Source: Flavobacteriales bacterium UBA5939 (GTDB taxonomy: Bacteria; Bacteroidota; Bacteroidia; Flavobacteriales; Schleiferiaceae). Taken from it: 6,650 nucleotides of DNA. Every line of letters starts with the position of its first letter. Positions within the stretch are counted from its first letter, which is position 1. The position numbers and the translations under genes are program-made. Below are positions 1 through 4,316 of the stretch, piece by piece. The notes under the pieces were generated by a model. That model saw nothing but the letters and a program-made list of their open reading frames with translations, was not told the origin of the DNA and did not search any database. The stretch lies in assembly GCA_002430755.1 (NCBI GenBank), contig DJCX01000050.1, positions 1 to 6,650 on the forward strand, given 5' to 3'.

Positions 1-1226
1 CCATAGCGGTCCAAACCCATCACAGCGATCCATTGCAAAGGCGCCCAACCGTTTGGGGCATCCCATTGTTGACCACTGTTTATCGGAGTAGTTAAAAGTC
101 CACCAGTTTCCAGTAATTGAGGGAGGTGCTGTTCTACGGTAAATGTCGCTTGGTCGGCGGTTGCTGCACCCACAAAGAGCGGGTAGAACACCGCGGCGCT
201 CACAGCGCCGGTGCCGGCACCACTTCTTAGGCCAATGTCTTGGAAGCCGTCTACGGTAAAGAACTCTGTTTGAAGCTTGAGTTTCCGCTCATAGGCGGCA
301 TCCTCGTAGACCTTATTTCCGGTGAGGTTGAACAGGAGTTCTTCTAGGAATAGAAGGAGTGAGTTGAGGTCGACTGGCGCAATGTCCATGGTATGAATGG
401 TGCCTAGGTCCATGGGATCTGTCAACCACCGGGATGAGAAGTCCCAACCGCTTTCGCAAGCAGCACGCAGGTGCTGGAAGAAAAGCGGGTGTTCTTCGGC
501 GTGCCCCTCCCATTCTAGATCAGTACGGTACATTTCGATGCGGGGCGAGTTTCCGGCGTCCCAATATGTGGTTTTTCCCTCTTCATTGCGGTACTCGGTG
601 GACCAGAAGGCATATTCCTTTTCGAGTGCCGGTAGATAGCGATCGTAAACGTCCATGGGCTCCTCCGCAGATTTGGCATAGGCATCAACCATGAGCGCAA
701 AGAAAGGGGGCTGGGAGCGCGATAGGAAGTAGGTGCGGTTGCCGTTGGGAATGTGTCCGTAGGTATCTATAAAGTGGGCAAAGTTGTCCAGCAGGTCACC
801 CACCCAAGAGCGGTGCCCATGTGCGAGTAGGCCTAATTGTGTGAAGTAGCTGTCCCAATAATAGACTTCTTGAAACCTGCCTCCAGGCACGATGTAGGAG
901 TGTGGAAGGGGAACTTTCGTGCTGAGCACATCTGTAGGGTCAGCACTGCGGTGCAGATAAGGCCATAGCGCTCTGATGTGTTCCTCGGGTGAACGGTTAG
1001 GGTCAGCAGCAAAATCGACCTCTACGGATTGGGCGGGTTGGAAGTGTTTTTCGAAGAAGGACTTTAGATTAAAATTGGTCCCGGATTTTTCGTCGTTGTA
1101 AAGGGCAAGAACCTCGTCTATGGGAGTAGTGAGTTCTGCATCGCTGATGTGTTTCTCGTCTTCCCAGATGCCACTAGTGTGCAAATCGACAAAGAGTTCG
1201 CCAAGAAGTTGATCAATCGTATTCAC
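1..1226 (-). CDS. treF: Cytoplasmic trehalase, glycoside hydrolase family 37 (3' end cut by window edge)
   Basis: Hydrolyses alpha,alpha-trehalose to two glucose molecules. I translated 408 uninterrupted codons from a GTG at 1226. Both trehalase signatures are present: PGGRFQEVYYWDSY at residues 114-127 (nt 846-887) and QWDAPNGWAP at residues 387-396 (nt 39-68). The GWDFSSRW block carries Asp262 (nt 441-443), which by its motif corresponds to the catalytic acid of Escherichia coli GH37 trehalase. The catalytic base and the C-terminal part (family length is about 500-550 residues) lie beyond position 1. The N-terminus, beginning MNTIDQLLGELF, already aligns in style with the start of the mature family fold and has no signal peptide, so a cytoplasmic enzyme is inferred, hence the treF rather than treA symbol. 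GTG is the only conventional start between the preceding stop codon and the conserved region. It is probably translationally coupled to the transporter gene 9 nt upstream, which suggests the transporter supplies its substrate. Confidence 0.96.
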   Translation of the reverse strand, partial: MNTIDQLLGELFVDLHTSGIWEDEKHISDAELTTPIDEVLALYNDEKSGTNFNLKSFFEKHFQPAQSVEVDFAADPNRSPEEHIRALWPYLHRSADPTDVLSTKVPLPHSYIVPGGRFQEVYYWDSYFTQLGLLAHGHRSWVGDLLDNFAHFIDTYGHIPNGNRTYFLSRSQPPFFALMVDAYAKSAEEPMDVYDRYLPALEKEYAFWSTEYRNEEGKTTYWDAGNSPRIEMYRTDLEWEGHAEEHPLFFQHLRAACESGWDFSSRWLTDPMDLGTIHTMDIAPVDLNSLLLFLEELLFNLTGNKVYEDAAYERKLKLQTEFFTVDGFQDIGLRSGAGTGAVSAAVFYPLFVGAATADQATFTVEQHLPQLLETGGLLTTPINSGQQWDAPNGWAPLQWIAVMGLDRY

Positions 1227-1238
1227 CTTTAGAATTTA
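1224..1238 (-). promoter_or_regulatory. Transporter stop and in-frame GTG start of trehalase
   Basis: The minus strand reads TAA ATT CTA AAG GTG. The transporter stop is followed in the same frame by three codons and then the trehalase GTG. AAGG abuts the start codon rather than sitting 5-8 nt upstream, so reinitiation by ribosomes finishing the transporter is the likely mode. No ATG is available here. Confidence 0.75.
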
Positions 1239-2444
1239 CGCTTTCTTGGTCAATCTTCTCAACACAAAGACAGCGACGAGTAGGAGGGTCATGGGTACCA
1301 AGGTGAAGTAGAATGCACCGCCACCCAATCGCTCAAAAAAGTAGGCAGTGATTCGAGAACCTAGGGTGCCGCCCGTAGCAGAAAACAGCACGATAAGGCC
1401 GGTCATTGGGCTGTGCATTTTCTTGGGTAGAGCACTGAGCACTACGCTGTTTAATAGCGGGTAGATGGGTGCAATGAAGAGTCCTACTAGTGGGAAGATA
1501 AAGGCGAGTACAGGCAGGCCAAAGATCATGGCAGCATCATGACTTATTTCGCGGTCTAGCGCCTGTGGGAGGACAAAGGCGACCATGAGCATGGCTCCGA
1601 TAATCGAACCTGAGATGACAAGGGTCCAGTGGAAGCGCTCGCTTAATTGGCCACCGAGGATTCTACCTAAACCTAGGGTAATGGCAAGGATACTGGCCAT
1701 ACGAATACTGTTGCTTTCGCTTAGTGCCAAGACCTTCTCATTAAACGTAGGTAACCAAGTCATAATGCCCTGCTCTACCATCACGTATAGAAAGGCAGAG
1801 AAGACGAATACGACGACTAAAAGCTTAGCGATTAGTCCAAGCATAGCAGAAAACTCTTCGCTCAGGGGCGTACTATTTTCCTCTTTTGGAAGCTCAGGAA
1901 TGCGCGCAAGGAAGGCTACGGCCACTAGAACTAAACCTGTGAGTAGGAGGTATACGTTGAGCCAAGCGCTTGGGTCTGTTTCGCTGTTGAAGGCAGGGAA
2001 AAGGAAGTAGGCCAAGGCGATACCGAACATAAAGGTTCCTTCCACGGAACTCATCAGTGCATTGTGTTCTTTTTCTCCGGAGGTCACCTCGCCGATAGAC
2101 CCGTATACTGCAACCTTGATCAGGGCAAATGAAGACCCAACAATGGCAAATAGGATTTGAGAAGAAACAAAGCTGTTTCCTGCCCACATCTGAATCAAAC
2201 CCAGCGAGGTAATAGACAGCGCAATGACCATGATTTTCTTGTAGCCGATGCGAGGGACAAAGCTGGCAATGAGGAAGGAGACTATGGCAACAGGCATGTC
2301 CTTGAAGAGTTCAAGGGTGCTGGCCTGCACTTCGCTCACGCCATAGTTGTTAATGCTTTTTAGGATGACGATTCCTACACTGTTCAGTAGGATGGCGTAC
2401 ACAAAAAAGTTGATGTGCAATGCCCATTTGAACGGCTTATTCAT
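1236..2444 (-). CDS. Major facilitator superfamily transporter, sugar type; candidate trehalose/disaccharide importer
   Basis: A 402-residue inner-membrane protein with about twelve hydrophobic segments (roughly residues 9-29, 47-65, 70-90, 97-117, 132-150, 160-181, 205-225, 246-265, 273-293, 305-333, 347-369, 376-396). A charged central loop near 182-200 separates the two six-helix halves, the normal MFS plan and length. Basic residues follow helix 2 (RIGYKK, 65-70), as in the MFS loop 2-3. Helix 7 reads FLYVMVEQGIMTWLPTF (217-233), with Tyr, Glu224 and Trp230 placed as in FucP-like and related sugar MFS carriers. Its ATG overlaps the end of the haloperoxidase-like gene by 8 nt, and it is followed after 9 nt by a cytoplasmic trehalase. 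The context therefore supports uptake of trehalose or a trehalose-containing sugar, probably by cation symport. Substrate is inferred from the neighbour, not from a specific motif. Other hexoses or an exporter role cannot be excluded. Confidence 0.9.
   Translation of the reverse strand: MNKPFKWALHINFFVYAILLNSVGIVILKSINNYGVSEVQASTLELFKDMPVAIVSFLIASFVPRIGYKKIMVIALSITSLGLIQMWAGNSFVSSQILFAIVGSSFALIKVAVYGSIGEVTSGEKEHNALMSSVEGTFMFGIALAYFLFPAFNSETDPSAWLNVYLLLTGLVLVAVAFLARIPELPKEENSTPLSEEFSAMLGLIAKLLVVVFVFSAFLYVMVEQGIMTWLPTFNEKVLALSESNSIRMASILAITLGLGRILGGQLSERFHWTLVISGSIIGAMLMVAFVLPQALDREISHDAAMIFGLPVLAFIFPLVGLFIAPIYPLLNSVVLSALPKKMHSPMTGLIVLFSATGGTLGSRITAYFFERLGGGAFYFTLVPMTLLLVAVFVLRRLTKKA
2437..2444 (-). 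promoter_or_regulatory. Stop-start overlap coupling haloperoxidase-like gene to transporter gene
   Basis: The minus strand reads GGAGATGAATAAG. The transporter ATG (2444-2442) lies just before the TAA stop (2439-2437) of the upstream gene in another frame, giving an 8-nt overlap. The GGAG touches the ATG, too close to act as a normally spaced ribosome site, so translational coupling or reinitiation is inferred. Confidence 0.75.
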
Positions 2445-3759
2445 CTCCGGTATAGGTCGTTAAGTTGGCATCTAGGTAGGCCCCTAAGGTGCGCCCTTGG
2501 CTCACGCCAATCTCGATAGCCGGCATGTAGTGAATGCCGCCGTACAATCTCGAAATAGCAGCTTCATCAGAGGCCGCGGTGAAGCTTTCGTAGGAGCGGT
2601 CAGGAAGTCCGTATACGCGTTCTGTAGAATCTTGGAAGGCAAAGTTCTCACCAAAGACGCCCGTGAGCATCACACCGGCAGCACCGGAAATCACACTGTG
2701 CCCCGAGGTATACTCCGGGAATGGAGGCGTTTGCAGCAGCGGGGTCCAATTCTCGTCAAAATTCTCATTAATCACTGTCTCTGGGCGAACTAATTCTGAA
2801 CGGTACTTCTCGTCCCAACAGGAGATGAAACCGTCAAACAGTCCCGTAGCAGCGCGCAAGTGTGCATTGATGGTAGTACCGTAATCTGCTTCTGCCTTGC
2901 GACAAGCAATGCCTGTAATGCCCATCCAGTGACCTCCTGGAGTGATCTTTTTTGTCGCCAGCATCACGTGACCGCGGTGCACACTTACATACGGGTTACA
3001 ATCCCAAAACTGTGCAATAGCTTCCTGCTCTGGAGTTAGGTTGTTCACGGTATGGTAGACCTCCATGAGGTCTTTGTAGAATTTCGAGGCGGTATCCAGA
3101 GAAGGCGTTGGAGGCGGAACGGGTTTGAACATCTGTGCGCTGTCCATGACAAGCGTACGAATGTTTCTCCAGTGCGGCTCAATACCGTCCATGTAATCCG
3201 GAGGCGTTGGCTTCCAGCGCATCGGGTCGTCGTTGATCTCGTATTTAGTAAACGTGCGGCTTTGGTTGTAGTTATCACCCTGGGCCCAATTCAATACAGC
3301 ATCTGCCACGCGTTGTCCGTAGGCGCGGCTAACGGCGATGGCTTCATCGCTGTGGTGCTCACTCATCTTTTCGAACAAGCCGTCCATGTGTGCCTGCATG
3401 CGGTCTTCTGAGAAAATCAAGGCCTTACCGACCACCCCCAAGGCATGGAGCGAAGCCAATTCGGGCACGTAATGTTCATCCGTTGGTGCCGGTTCGACCG
3501 TTGGGAATTCGTGGAATTGACCTGCGAGAGAACGGTAATCTGTATGGCTTTGCGCCACTACTTCGTAAGCCGCTGCGCCAGAGTAGGCATATACTCTAGC
3601 GGCTACTGGTGGCGAGAAAATATCGTGCACCAAGATGTCTGTGATTGCTTGATAGGCGTTCTGAAGATCACGTGAATAGTCGTTGTACGGCTCCTTCGGA
3701 CCTTGGCAAGAGGTCGCGATAAAGGCGCTTAAAGTGAGTGTTAGTAGAAGTCGTTTCAT
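2437..3759 (-). CDS. Vanadium-dependent haloperoxidase / PAP2-superfamily lipoprotein
   Basis: A 440-residue exported protein. Residues 1-18 form a lipoprotein signal (basic KR, then a Leu-rich core, ATSC lipobox with Cys18). Cys18 is followed by QGPKEP, with no acidic surface-export tract. The superfamily pocket is complete: Lys318-X6-Arg325-Pro326, Ser352-Gly353-His354, and Arg404-X5-His410 in SRLYGGIHYMP. Spacing matches fungal vanadium chloroperoxidase (Curvularia VCPO: Lys353, Arg360, Ser402, Gly403, His404, Arg490, His496), with His354 the catalytic His and His410 the vanadate ligand by analogy. Trp315 and Phe347 also fall where VCPO has Trp350 and Phe397. The canonical PAP2 phosphatase motif usually ends with Asp four residues after its last His; here this is Ala414. 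The role could be halide oxidation by peroxide, or phosphatase action, since both share the fold, so specificity is open. The N-terminal 300 residues are largely helical-looking, as expected for such enzymes. It lies in a tight operon, 14 nt after a small lipoprotein gene. Confidence 0.92.
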   Translation of the reverse strand: MKRLLLTLTLSAFIATSCQGPKEPYNDYSRDLQNAYQAITDILVHDIFSPPVAARVYAYSGAAAYEVVAQSHTDYRSLAGQFHEFPTVEPAPTDEHYVPELASLHALGVVGKALIFSEDRMQAHMDGLFEKMSEHHSDEAIAVSRAYGQRVADAVLNWAQGDNYNQSRTFTKYEINDDPMRWKPTPPDYMDGIEPHWRNIRTLVMDSAQMFKPVPPPTPSLDTASKFYKDLMEVYHTVNNLTPEQEAIAQFWDCNPYVSVHRGHVMLATKKITPGGHWMGITGIACRKAEADYGTTINAHLRAATGLFDGFISCWDEKYRSELVRPETVINENFDENWTPLLQTPPFPEYTSGHSVISGAAGVMLTGVFGENFAFQDSTERVYGLPDRSYESFTAASDEAAISRLYGGIHYMPAIEIGVSQGRTLGAYLDANLTTYTGDE

Positions 3760-3773
3760 GTGTTGTTGTGTGA
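3760..3773 (-). promoter_or_regulatory. Short CA-rich leader before haloperoxidase-like gene, no Shine-Dalgarno
   Basis: The 14 nt between the lipoprotein stop and the ATG read TCACACAACAACAC on the minus strand. There is no purine-rich ribosome site. Unstructured A/C-rich leaders lacking a Shine-Dalgarno are common in Bacteroidota, which supports the host assignment. Confidence 0.6.
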
Positions 3774-4292
3774 TTAACAGTCGCAGAAATAGCGTGCAAG
3801 GCCAGTTTCAAAGGAGATATCCGTGGTGTCTGCGGCTTTCGGAAGCAGGATCCAGTTGAAGCTGAAGTTGTCGCATAACAGTTGGTTGCACTGGGTTTCA
3901 TCGACGGTTTTAAGGGCATAACGCCATCCTTCGGGCGTACTAGTTAGTTTCAGGTAATTCGTAGCGAGGCAGCTGATTTCAGTTGAGAAGCCAATCAAAG
4001 TGTATTGGTCAAAATCGATTTCAGGATACACGCAGTATGGGCATTCTTCATCACGCGAAAACTGGGTGAGTGCATCATACGCGCTGTCGCTTCGAATGAT
4101 GAAGGGCTCAAAAAGCGGAAGGTTTGGATCAAATTCTGGCGTCAGTAGAACAATGTTGGTCTGCTCTAAATCGGTCGTGAAGTCGTAGGTTTCGAACTCG
4201 GCATAGAGATCGGTCCATTCACATTCTGGATCCAAGGTACATGAGCCTAGCAACGTCGTGCTAATTAAGGCAAACAAAAGAAAATTTCGCAT
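3774..4292 (-). CDS. Small cysteine-rich lipoprotein of unknown function
   Basis: A 172-residue protein whose first 18 residues form a clear lipoprotein signal (MRN, hydrophobic core, LLGSC lipobox, Cys18), so it should be anchored in the envelope. The family is not recognised with certainty. The pattern of a region reading FIIRSDSAYDALTQF (64-78) followed by EIDFDQYTLIGF (91-102) resembles the general layout of PrcB-like C-terminal domains in small Bacteroidota lipoproteins, but this is a weak resemblance. Besides Cys18 there are eight cysteines (24, 84, 87, 108, 135, 140, 170, 172), including a CPYC pair and a terminal CDC. These could form disulfides or bind metal. No thioredoxin fold is evident around CPYC. 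The ATG at 4292 is preferred because it gives the signal peptide directly. The gene sits 24 nt after the FG-GAP gene and 14 nt before the haloperoxidase-like gene, so it is co-transcribed and probably works in the envelope with them. Confidence 0.8.
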   Translation of the reverse strand: MRNFLLFALISTTLLGSCTLDPECEWTDLYAEFETYDFTTDLEQTNIVLLTPEFDPNLPLFEPFIIRSDSAYDALTQFSRDEECPYCVYPEIDFDQYTLIGFSTEISCLATNYLKLTSTPEGWRYALKTVDETQCNQLLCDNFSFNWILLPKAADTTDISFETGLARYFCDC

Positions 4293-4316
4293 CTCGCTAA
4301 AATAAGGAAAACCCCT
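4293..4316 (-). promoter_or_regulatory. 24-nt spacer between FG-GAP gene and small lipoprotein gene
   Basis: The spacer is pyrimidine/T-rich on the minus strand (GGGGTTTTCCTTATTTTAG, then CGAG next to the ATG). A GGGG lies about 20 nt upstream of the start, too far for a Shine-Dalgarno. No inverted repeat is visible, so it is not a terminator, and the two genes are probably on one message. Confidence 0.5.

Noticed and set aside
195..221. Two adjacent inverted repeats: GGCGCT-CAC-AGCGCC followed by the 12-bp palindrome GGTGCCGGCACC.
   Set aside because: They lie inside the trehalase frame, encode its Gly/Ala-rich stretch (SGAGTGAVSAA), and have no T-run. They are best explained by GC-rich Gly and Ala codons, not a terminator or operator.
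1585..2010. 141-residue plus-strand open frame opposite the transporter gene.
   Set aside because: It is antisense to strongly supported membrane-protein codons, its translation looks like no known protein, and there is no start-site context.
3044..3599. Open frames on the plus strand and in other minus frames across the haloperoxidase-like gene, and similar frames over the other genes.
   Set aside because: They overlap well-supported genes entirely, have low-complexity or Arg/Pro-rich translations, and match no family; they are shadows of the real coding frames.
4035..4044. CPYC in the small lipoprotein as a glutaredoxin active site.
   Set aside because: The surrounding sequence lacks the thioredoxin-fold features (no cis-Pro motif or beta-alpha-beta pattern around it), and the protein carries many other cysteines; only a CxxC pair can be claimed.
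4297..4304. Minus-strand TATTTTAG resembling the Bacteroidota -7 promoter element TAnnTTTG.
   Set aside because: It ends only 4 nt before the lipoprotein ATG, so a transcript would start within the gene, and one key base differs. The tight operon spacing also argues against a promoter here.
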